This document shows positions 1-6,625 of a stretch of 8,042 nt of DNA, in pieces. The translations under genes and the position numbers were made by a program. Origin of the DNA: Bacteroidota bacterium (lineage in GTDB: Bacteria > Bacteroidota > Bacteroidia > NORP154); contig NVRZ01000131.1 of NCBI GenBank assembly GCA_002401055.1, positions 1 through 8,042 on the forward strand, read 5' to 3'. The notes beneath the pieces were generated by a model. The model was not told where the DNA came from, did no database searches, and saw only the letters and a list, made by a program, of their open reading frames with translations. Position 1 is the first letter of the stretch. Each line of letters starts with the position of its first letter.

Positions 1-93
1 CTGATCAGGATATTCCACTGGGCGGAAAATTGTTCTGAGCAGGATAAATTAAGTGAGGCAGAGATCAAAGAGCAGAGTCTTAGTTACCGCTAA
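1..93 (+). CDS. Possible 3' end of a convergent gene (uncertain)
   Basis: Plus-strand frame 1 is open from the window edge to a TAA at 91-93, encoding 30 residues that end AEIKEQSLSYR. The Lys/Glu/Gln-rich composition looks like an ordinary soluble protein tail, and I do not recognise the family. If real, it converges on the NRPS gene and overlaps its end by 14 bases. The other two plus frames contain stops. The minus strand in 1-79 has no ATG, though one minus frame is also open and GTG (16-18) or TTG (66-68) starts are conceivable. Thirty codons are too few to be sure. Confidence 0.3.
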   Translation: MIRIFHWAENCSEQDKLSEAEIKEQSLSYR

Positions 94-3000
94 CGGGTTT
101 ACTCCTTTTAGAGTTTTGGGCTTGTGTAGTACAGGAATGCGCCAGTTGTCTTAAGCTCTGATACATTACTTCCCTGGCTTGTATTCTGAGTCCGACTTTT
201 CTTTCAAAGCCAGATATAAACCGCATTAAAAGGAGTGAATTTCCGCCCAAATCAAAAAAATTGTCAAATACCTCCAATTCATCTACCTCCAGCAGTTCTT
301 TCCAAAACTCAGCTATAGTGTTTTCCATTTCAGTTTCTGGGGTAGTTACTGCTTTCTTTCTCCCTTCATAAGTGACTTCCAGTGAGAAAAGTTGTAAACG
401 ATCAATCTTACCATTGGACAATAGAGGAAATGCATCTAATATCATGAACCTCTCAGGCAGCGTATATTGAAGCAGTCTTTCCCGAAGATATTTTATTAAA
501 TCCATAGTTGAAATTAACGCTCCCGGTTTGGGCAAAATATAGGCAATTAACTGGTTGTCTTTTTGCTTGTTCTGCTTCGCCAAAACCACGGCACCATCTA
601 TCTCTGGATATTCCATAATTACTGCCTCGACTTCATAAGGTTCTATTTGTATCCCACGCACTTTTACCTGGTTATCTTCTCTACCAATTATCTCTAATTG
701 ACCATCTAGTAAAATACGACCTTGGTCTCCAGACTTGTAATACTTTTGACCGTTGATCATTTTAAAGCTAAGCTTGTTTAGCTGTTCATTGTTCAAGTAA
801 CCAGGTGTAACAAATGGACTGTGAATAAATATCTCCCCAGTTTCAAGCAAATCTGGAAAATCCGATCGCGCATTTTGGATGATAATGTCTGTTCTGTTAA
901 CTATACACCCCGCGGGAATAATTGCCTTGGTTAAATGCACAATATCATCATGGGTATAAGTCTTGATCGTATTGAGGGTTGATTCAGTTGACCCGTAACT
1001 GACAACAAATTGAGAGGTTTTACCAGTTATTTTCCTGAATTTATCAAAGTCGCCTTTTACTGAAGCCTCTCCCGTCATTTTCATTATTTGCAATGTAGAA
1101 AGCTGAAAGTCAGATTGGATCATTTCAGTAGCGAATTGACGAAATACACTTGGTACAGAGTGCCATATAGTTATTTTGTTGACCGATATCCAATCACCCA
1201 ACTCTCTAAAAGTAATATCACCCCTCAAATCCAACGGATAATAAGTGGCCCCATTGAGCAGTGCCCCGTATAGATCATTCACAAAAGAATCAAAGGAAAT
1301 AGATGAAAAACCAGTGAGCCTATCCTTGTTACTAATATTTAAGGCAGTGGTGTAATTGGATATAAAATGTAGTATGGCTTTATGCGTTTGAAGTACCCCC
1401 TTTGGCTTATTTGTACTACCTGAAGTATACAGTATATATGCAGTTTCATCAGGGGTGTAAGTTGGTTTGACATTTTCGTTAGACCAGCCTTTATAAGCCG
1501 CTGCGGGATCGTCCAAACATATAAAGCTCAAACCGCTGGTTTTATTTCGCGACTGCTTTATTTTATCTAAGTGAGTAAGATCGGTTAGAACGGTTGTTAT
1601 ACCAGCATCCTCTATAATATTTTGCATGCCATTAACGGGATAATTTGGGTCAATAGGAACATATGCTTTGCCTGCTTTTAATATTGCGAATACAGATGTT
1701 GCCATATATTCATTGTGATCCAGGTATAGAGCAATATTAGAATTGGGTTCCTTTTGTTCGAGCAGATATCTTGCCAATTGGTTACTCCTCTGATTCAATT
1801 CACGATAATCCATGCTTACCGTATCCGTCCGTATGGCAATCTTAGAGGAATATTGTTGCACTTGTTTATAGAAAACATCTATTACCGTATGTTTCCTGTT
1901 ATACCATTTTGCGTCAAAGGGGACAGGGATTTCAGATAATTTGGAATATGTGCTCAATTTTTTGATAACGCTACCTGGATTGCCCGAAATTTGTACTAAT
2001 AGCTGAATGTATCTACCTATGAAAGTTTCAATAGTATTCTGGTTGAATAGCTCATTTTTATAATCACAGACCAATTCTAACCCATTATTGTACTCCTTTA
2101 TATAAAGATTAATGTCAAACTTAACTTTGTTATTATCCTTATAATGAGATGACCCAAAATCATCTAGGACCTGTTTATTGTCATCTTCGAGATTCAACAT
2201 GTTAAAGAAAACCGAGGTAATCGGGAACTTGTTAATCTCTCTGGGAACTTTCAATTCATCGACCAATGCCTCAAAGGGATATCCCTGATGCTCTAATGCT
2301 TCCAGGGTATTGTTTCTTAATTGTGTCAGGAGTTCACTAAAAGATTGGTTGGGGTCTACTGTATTTCTCAGTGCTACGGTATTTACAAAAAAGCCTATAA
2401 GATCTTTTAAGTCTTCGTGCTCCCGACCCGCAACAGGAGTACCAACAATAATGTCATTTGATCCGCTAAGCCGTTGAAGAAGTATATTAAAACCGGCTAA
2501 CATCACCATAAATAAACTCGCCTTGTGTTGCAGGCCAACTTCGTTTAGACTGTTAACCAGCTGAAAAGTTAGGGTAGTACGGTAAGTGCTTCCTGTATTT
2601 TTCAAATTGTCAGGCTGAATATTATCTGTCGGTAGTTTGAGAACAGGAAGATCTCCTTTCAGCACCTTGTGCCAATAGGTTTGATGTCTCAACTTAGTAT
2701 CACCAACTAATTGCCGATTCTGCCAGATGGCAAAATCCTTGTACTGTATATTTAGTGTTGGTAGTGGATTTGGTTTATTTTCAATATATGCTCGGTACAT
2801 GATGAATAATTCCTCCCGCAATATTTCGAATGACCAACCATCAAAAATTATATGATGTAAAACAAATATTATATGCCATTTTGAATTATGCTGCTTTATC
2901 AGAGAAACCCGCAAAAGTATTTCATTGGCCAAATCAAATGAATAATTGCTTTCTTGCGAATAAACTTCCTTAATCTTCTGGTTTATATTAGATTCATTAC

Positions 3001-6000
3001 TGTAATCCAGAACCTTAAGCTTAAAATCTATCTTACCGCGAATTATCTGTTTTGGCTCTCCATCTTCAACAATGAAATTGGTCCGTAACGATTCATGCCG
3101 ATCGATTAAAAACAGCATGGCAGATTCCATTGCCTTTACATTTATCGTTTCGTCAAATCTGTGAGTCACGGCAATGTTATAGGCCAAGGAATTACCCTCT
3201 ATCTGATCCACCAACCATAATCGCTTCTGGGCAAATGATAAAGGATAATAGGTTTGGCTTTTTACCTTCTCGATTGGCTTATATATTTTTTCACTTTCTT
3301 GAGCTATGATTTTCGCTAACCCTTCTATGGTTGGGAAGTCAAATATTGTTCTCAATGGTAATTTGACTTTTAGGGATTTATGTAATTTGAAGGTCACTTG
3401 TATGGCCTTTAATGAGTGCCCGCCCAATTCAAAGAAATTCTCATAAACTCCAATTTTTTTTCTTCCCAGTACCTCTTGCCAAATTGCGGCTAGTTTTTTT
3501 TCCATTACGGTTCTTGGAGCCGTATACTGCATTTGATTTATCAATTCCAGCCCTTCGGGTCTTGGAAGCGCACTTATATCAATTTTGCCATTAGAAGTAA
3601 GTGGTAATTTTTTCACTTTAACAAAGTAAGAGGGTATCATATAATCAGGAAGTGCCACTTTAAGATATGAACGCAATTCAGTCAGGTTAAACCCTTTTTT
3701 AGGTACTAAATATGCTACCAGGCATTTGTTTTTTTCTTCCTCCCCTTCTTCTATTGCAAGAGCTACTCCTTCGCTCACTTTTTCATAGCTCAATAAATGA
3801 TGCTCTACCTCAGCCAATTCTATTCTATACCCTCTGATCTTTACCTGATTATCTTTCCTGCCTATAAATTCTATATCTCCATTGGACAACCGTCTTCCAA
3901 TATCCCCTGTTCTATATAAGCCTTCGTTAGCTTTAAGCGGACTCTGGACAAATTTCTTCTGTGTTAATTCAGGGTTATTAAGATAACCTCTTGCCACACC
4001 TTCTCCGCCAATAAACAATTCCCCCGGTATCCCTACGGGAACCAGCTTCATGTTACTATCCAAAATATGTACCGCTGTATTATTTATCGGGCTTCCAATA
4101 GGCAGTGCAGCTTTACTTTTTCTTGGAACAATGGCAAGAGTGGAGTAGGTGGTAGTTTCTGATGGAGCATACAAATTGTAAACATGTTGAACATAATCCC
4201 TGGAGTAGATTTGATTTGTCAACGAAGCTTTGAGAGGTTCTCCAGCTAAATTGATTACCCGAACTGATGTCGGTATCCGGTTGTTTTTTACTAATTCTGA
4301 TATTGCTGTAGGGACTGTGTTGAGTAAAGTAACTCCACTCTTGGCAGGTAAAGTGATCAATTGCAATATGTTCTTCGCCATAATTATCCTGCCACTGCAG
4401 GTCAAAGGGACAAACATTTCAAATACTGATAAATCAAAGCTGATTGAGGTAGAAGCCAAAACACCTCTGAGTTGTTCAGGTGTAAAAACTTCCTTTGCCC
4501 AATGTAGGAGATTTGAAGTGCTTTGATGTGTTATACATACTCCTTTAGGTATTCCTGTAGAACCAGATGTATATATTACATAAGCAACATTATCAGATGT
4601 TATCTTCTTTGCAGGATTGCCTTCTGGTTCTTTGAAGATTTTCCCTGAAATTGTATCCAGAGACAGCATCTCGGCCTTACATCCCGGTAATAGACTTATC
4701 AGTTTTTCCTGAGTTAGTATTATCCGTACCGCAGTATCTTCCACAATGAAATTCAATCGTTTTTCGGGATATGCAGGATCCATTGGCACATATGCAGCCC
4801 CTGATTTTAAAATCCCTAAAATCCCGATGATCATTTGTTCTGAGCGTTCGTGCATAATGCCCACCATGCTGCCTGATTCAATGCTGCAGCTGACCTTTAG
4901 ATAATGTGCTAACTGATTTGCTTTTTTATTCAGTTCTCTAAAGGTTACCTGCCTGTCTTCAAACACCACGGCCACCTGATCAGGAGTTTTCTCTACCTGT
5001 TCTTCAAATAAATCTATTAAGGTTTTGTTATTATCATAAATTGAATGGGTATTGTTAAATGCTGTTGTTAGCTGGTACTTCTCATCTTTTAACAGATAAT
5101 CTATGTCTTTTATCTTCTCTTTTGGCTGGGTGATTGCCTTTTTCAATATTGAATTAAAGTGTCTACAGAGCCGCTCAATAGACTCCTCATTAAAAAGGTC
5201 TGTATTGTACTCTATATTTCCGATTATCTGTTCTTCCTCAGTAAAGTTGAATGTAATATCAAACTTGCTGTTTACGTGCTCACTTTCAAACTCACTTACC
5301 TTAATATTTTTTAATTCAATCAGCCCCTCTGATTTTGACTCAGCATTCTGTAATACTATCATAACATCGAACAAAGCAGATCGGCTTAAATCATGCTCCA
5401 TACTCAACGAATCCACCAAGCTGTCAAATGGATAAACCTGGTGATTATAGGCCTCTAATGTGGTCTGTTTTATCTTGGCGAGGACTTCCTCAAAATTGTC
5501 TTCCCCCGTGAGATGATCTCTCAACGCAAGGGTGTTAACATATAAACCTATTTGGGATGATAAATCAACATGCTCACGGCCCGCTATCGGACTTCCCACA
5601 ATTATGTCCTTCTGACCAGTGTATCTGTACAATAGTATTTTAACCAATGCCAGAAGGCTCATAAATAAGGTCACTGAATGTTGCTGGGATAGCAGTTTTA
5701 ATCTTTTTGTTTCCTCCTTGCCGATACTGAACTTGTAAAGAGAACCGGCGAATGTCTGAACAGGAGGCCGTGGATGGTCGGTCGGAAGTTCTATTACCGG
5801 TATTTCCCCTTTGAATTTATGTAACCAGTAGTCTCGATGTTTTTCTATATGTTGACTTGACAGGAGGTTATTTTGCCATAAAGCATAGTCCTTGTACTGG
5901 ATGTTAAGGAGTACAAGAGGTGACACCTCGCCACTAGTGTATGAATGGTACAGTGTCAAAAGTTCATTAGCTAAGATTCCCAGAGACCACCCATCACAGA

Positions 6001-6625
6001 TTATATGGTGAAGGGTAAACATAAAAACATGCTTTTCTGATGAAAGTTGCAGGAGCTTGCCCCTTATCAAAGGGCCCTCAGCTAAGTCAAATGGTGTGAG
6101 GGATTCTGTTTGTGCAAGCTTTTTTGCTGCAGCTTCAGGATGTTTCTCCTGGCTAAGATTTAACAGGTTCAAAGTGAACCCCTCTGATCCTGGTGACAGT
6201 ATCTTTTGTTTTGGCTCACCATCCACAGTTACAAAAACGGTTCGCAAGCTCTCATGCCGATCTATCATCGATCCAAATGCCTTGCCAAATGCTTTGTCAT
6301 CGAGCTCGCCATCAAACACATAAGCGCCAAACATATTATATGCTACCGAGCTCTCCTCAAATTGACTCAAGACCCATAATCGATACTGTGAATGAGACAA
6401 CTCATAATGGTCTTGTAAGGGTATGGGTTGGATTCTTTTATCATCCGTGGAATTGTCGGAGACCTCTTTTAAAAACTCCGATAGCTCTTTTTTCCTTTGC
6501 GATATTTCAGCTTTAATATTGGGAGTTAATTTACCCTTGGGAGCAGTGACTTTTAACTTCTCATTAACGAGACTTATTTTTACTTGTTTCTTTTTTAACT
6601 CATTTATGTAATCGGTAATGGTCAT
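80..6625 (-). CDS. Dimodular NRPS: docking-C-A-T-C-A-T
   Basis: Complete 2181-residue synthetase subunit that adds two residues to a peptide delivered by the upstream subunit. It acts in the cytoplasm and needs a phosphopantetheinyl transferase. Domains by residue are TubC-type docking 1-55, C 68-505 (HHIICDG 206-212), A 536-1020, T 1036-1108 (LGGHS, Ser1071), C 1126-1550 (HHIIFDG 1257-1263), A 1580-2080, T 2096-2163 (LGGNS, Ser2130). Both condensation catalytic motifs and both carrier serines are intact. The first A domain has an alanine-type pocket and the second is divergent. The ATG at 6625 is chosen because it begins an intact docking domain and overlaps the previous stop as ATGA; the next Met is residue 98. 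No good Shine-Dalgarno lies close upstream, so coupling to the previous gene is likely. No thioesterase, reductase, epimerase or terminal C domain follows; the last 16 residues are a basic tail with no acidic residue. Confidence 0.97.
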   Translation of the reverse strand: MTITDYINELKKKQVKISLVNEKLKVTAPKGKLTPNIKAEISQRKKELSEFLKEVSDNSTDDKRIQPIPLQDHYELSHSQYRLWVLSQFEESSVAYNMFGAYVFDGELDDKAFGKAFGSMIDRHESLRTVFVTVDGEPKQKILSPGSEGFTLNLLNLSQEKHPEAAAKKLAQTESLTPFDLAEGPLIRGKLLQLSSEKHVFMFTLHHIICDGWSLGILANELLTLYHSYTSGEVSPLVLLNIQYKDYALWQNNLLSSQHIEKHRDYWLHKFKGEIPVIELPTDHPRPPVQTFAGSLYKFSIGKEETKRLKLLSQQHSVTLFMSLLALVKILLYRYTGQKDIIVGSPIAGREHVDLSSQIGLYVNTLALRDHLTGEDNFEEVLAKIKQTTLEAYNHQVYPFDSLVDSLSMEHDLSRSALFDVMIVLQNAESKSEGLIELKNIKVSEFESEHVNSKFDITFNFTEEEQIIGNIEYNTDLFNEESIERLCRHFNSILKKAITQPKEKIKDIDYLLKDEKYQLTTAFNNTHSIYDNNKTLIDLFEEQVEKTPDQVAVVFEDRQVTFRELNKKANQLAHYLKVSCSIESGSMVGIMHERSEQMIIGILGILKSGAAYVPMDPAYPEKRLNFIVEDTAVRIILTQEKLISLLPGCKAEMLSLDTISGKIFKEPEGNPAKKITSDNVAYVIYTSGSTGIPKGVCITHQSTSNLLHWAKEVFTPEQLRGVLASTSISFDLSVFEMFVPLTCSGRIIMAKNILQLITLPAKSGVTLLNTVPTAISELVKNNRIPTSVRVINLAGEPLKASLTNQIYSRDYVQHVYNLYAPSETTTYSTLAIVPRKSKAALPIGSPINNTAVHILDSNMKLVPVGIPGELFIGGEGVARGYLNNPELTQKKFVQSPLKANEGLYRTGDIGRRLSNGDIEFIGRKDNQVKIRGYRIELAEVEHHLLSYEKVSEGVALAIEEGEEEKNKCLVAYLVPKKGFNLTELRSYLKVALPDYMIPSYFVKVKKLPLTSNGKIDISALPRPEGLELINQMQYTAPRTVMEKKLAAIWQEVLGRKKIGVYENFFELGGHSLKAIQVTFKLHKSLKVKLPLRTIFDFPTIEGLAKIIAQESEKIYKPIEKVKSQTYYPLSFAQKRLWLVDQIEGNSLAYNIAVTHRFDETINVKAMESAMLFLIDRHESLRTNFIVEDGEPKQIIRGKIDFKLKVLDYSNESNINQKIKEVYSQESNYSFDLANEILLRVSLIKQHNSKWHIIFVLHHIIFDGWSFEILREELFIMYRAYIENKPNPLPTLNIQYKDFAIWQNRQLVGDTKLRHQTYWHKVLKGDLPVLKLPTDNIQPDNLKNTGSTYRTTLTFQLVNSLNEVGLQHKASLFMVMLAGFNILLQRLSGSNDIIVGTPVAGREHEDLKDLIGFFVNTVALRNTVDPNQSFSELLTQLRNNTLEALEHQGYPFEALVDELKVPREINKFPITSVFFNMLNLEDDNKQVLDDFGSSHYKDNNKVKFDINLYIKEYNNGLELVCDYKNELFNQNTIETFIGRYIQLLVQISGNPGSVIKKLSTYSKLSEIPVPFDAKWYNRKHTVIDVFYKQVQQYSSKIAIRTDTVSMDYRELNQRSNQLARYLLEQKEPNSNIALYLDHNEYMATSVFAILKAGKAYVPIDPNYPVNGMQNIIEDAGITTVLTDLTHLDKIKQSRNKTSGLSFICLDDPAAAYKGWSNENVKPTYTPDETAYILYTSGSTNKPKGVLQTHKAILHFISNYTTALNISNKDRLTGFSSISFDSFVNDLYGALLNGATYYPLDLRGDITFRELGDWISVNKITIWHSVPSVFRQFATEMIQSDFQLSTLQIMKMTGEASVKGDFDKFRKITGKTSQFVVSYGSTESTLNTIKTYTHDDIVHLTKAIIPAGCIVNRTDIIIQNARSDFPDLLETGEIFIHSPFVTPGYLNNEQLNKLSFKMINGQKYYKSGDQGRILLDGQLEIIGREDNQVKVRGIQIEPYEVEAVIMEYPEIDGAVVLAKQNKQKDNQLIAYILPKPGALISTMDLIKYLRERLLQYTLPERFMILDAFPLLSNGKIDRLQLFSLEVTYEGRKKAVTTPETEMENTIAEFWKELLEVDELEVFDNFFDLGGNSLLLMRFISGFERKVGLRIQAREVMYQSLRQLAHSCTTQAQNSKRSKPVSGN
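137..340 (-). other. Terminal thiolation domain 2
   Basis: Residues 2096-2163, with IAEFWKELL then FFDLGGNSLLLMRF. Ser2130 is the predicted phosphopantetheine site. It is the last domain of the protein and is followed only by a 16-residue tail containing Lys2173, Arg2174 and Lys2176, so the finished chain is left on it without a fused release domain. Confidence 0.93.
386..1885 (-). other. Divergent terminal adenylation domain, substrate unknown
   Basis: Residues 1580-2080. The ANL fold is clear: DYRELNQRSNQLA (A1), AYVPIDPNYP (A2), YTSGSTNKPKG 1733-1743 (A3, Asn for Gly), FDSFVNDLYGALLNGA from 1778 (A4), SYGSTE 1876-1881 (A5, Ser for Pro), GEIFIHSPFVTPGYL 1930-1944 (A6), YKSGD 1963-1967 (A7), GREDNQVKVRGIQIE 1981-1995 (A8, Gln for Arg) and SNGKID with Lys2073 (A10). 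The pocket reads D1779, S1780, N1783, H1822, K1849, T1851, S1876, L1884, N1885, K2073, which I do not recognise. From memory, GALLNGA, HSVPSVFRQF and GSTE place it in a less common A-domain subfamily rather than with ordinary amino-acid-specific domains. Retained D1779 argues for a substrate with an alpha-amino group. Catalysis looks possible. Confidence 0.88.
1976..3250 (-). other. Condensation domain 2 (predicted LCL type)
   Basis: Residues 1126-1550. Motifs are SFAQKRLW (1130-1137), DRHESLRT (1175-1182), HHIIFDG with catalytic His1258 (1257-1263), YKDFAIWQ (1295-1302), IIVGTPVAGREH (1392-1403), GFFVNT (1411-1416) and HQGYPF (1446-1451). It should condense the alanyl-bearing chain with the residue loaded by the terminal A domain. 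There is no sign of cyclisation (DxxxxD) or epimerase features. Confidence 0.93.
3302..3520 (-). other. Thiolation domain 1
   Basis: Residues 1036-1108, with LAAIWQEVLG then FFELGGHSLKAIQ. Ser1071 is the predicted phosphopantetheine site. The His before the serine is the form usual in carriers that feed a condensation domain directly, which fits the C domain that follows. Two runs of eight A (minus strand) lie inside its coding sequence. Confidence 0.94.
3566..5020 (-). other. Adenylation domain, predicted alanine
   Basis: Residues 536-1020. Cores seen are TFRELNKKANQLA (A1), YTSGSTGIPKG 685-695 (A3), FDLSVFEM 730-737 (A4), NLYAPSE 817-823 (A5), YRTGD 904-908 (A7), GRKDNQVKIRGYRIE 922-936 (A8) and SNGKID with Lys1014 (A10). 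Pocket residues are D731, L732, F735, N769, N792, A794, L818, T826, Y827 and K1014, giving DLFNNALTYK. I recall this string for alanine-activating domains such as the second module of microcystin McyA. Oddity: Ala820 stands where A5 normally has Gly (YGPTE). The alanine call is moderately confident. Confidence 0.8.
5111..6424 (-). other. Condensation domain 1 (predicted LCL type)
   Basis: Residues 68-505. Motifs in order are SHSQYRLW (77-84), DRHESLRT (122-129), HHIICDG with catalytic His207 (206-212), YKDYALWQ (244-251), IIVGSPIAGREH (341-352), GLYVNT (360-365) and HQVYPF (395-400). It joins the residue or chain on the upstream carrier to the residue loaded by the next A domain. An L-donor type is inferred because the upstream module has no epimerase. 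Confidence 0.93.
6461..6625 (-). other. TubC-type N-terminal docking domain
   Basis: Residues 1-55 match the TubC N-terminal docking fold. A first helix (YINELKKKQVKISL) is followed by the hallmark strand and turn LKVTAPKGKLTP (24-35), then a charged helix ending ELSEFLKE. The domain is strongly Lys-rich, complementing the acidic tail of the upstream protein. It recruits the donor carrier domain to the first condensation domain. Confidence 0.88.
6622..6625 (-). promoter_or_regulatory. ATGA start/stop overlap (translational coupling)
   Basis: The upstream gene ends ATA-TGA and the downstream gene starts ATG-ACC, sharing four bases. The nearest purine-rich stretch (GAAGAAGG) is about 21 bases from the ATG, too far for a normal ribosome binding site. 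Re-initiation by terminating ribosomes is therefore the likely way the second synthetase is made, in step with the first. Confidence 0.85.

Noticed and set aside
101..117. Weak hairpin ACTC-loop-GAGT followed by TTTT, as a plus-strand terminator
   Set aside because: The stem is only four base pairs and lies inside NRPS coding sequence, so it is too weak to call.
80..136. A truncated thioesterase or epimerase remnant after the last carrier domain
   Set aside because: The 16-18 residues left have no GxSxG or other release-domain motif, and the other frames show nothing continuing.
1088..6611. Plus-strand open frames of about 60-110 residues (for example at 4230-4526, 5103-5435 and 6193-6516)
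   Set aside because: All lie antisense to well-supported NRPS coding sequence, have no recognisable motif, and are expected by chance opposite AT-rich coding DNA.
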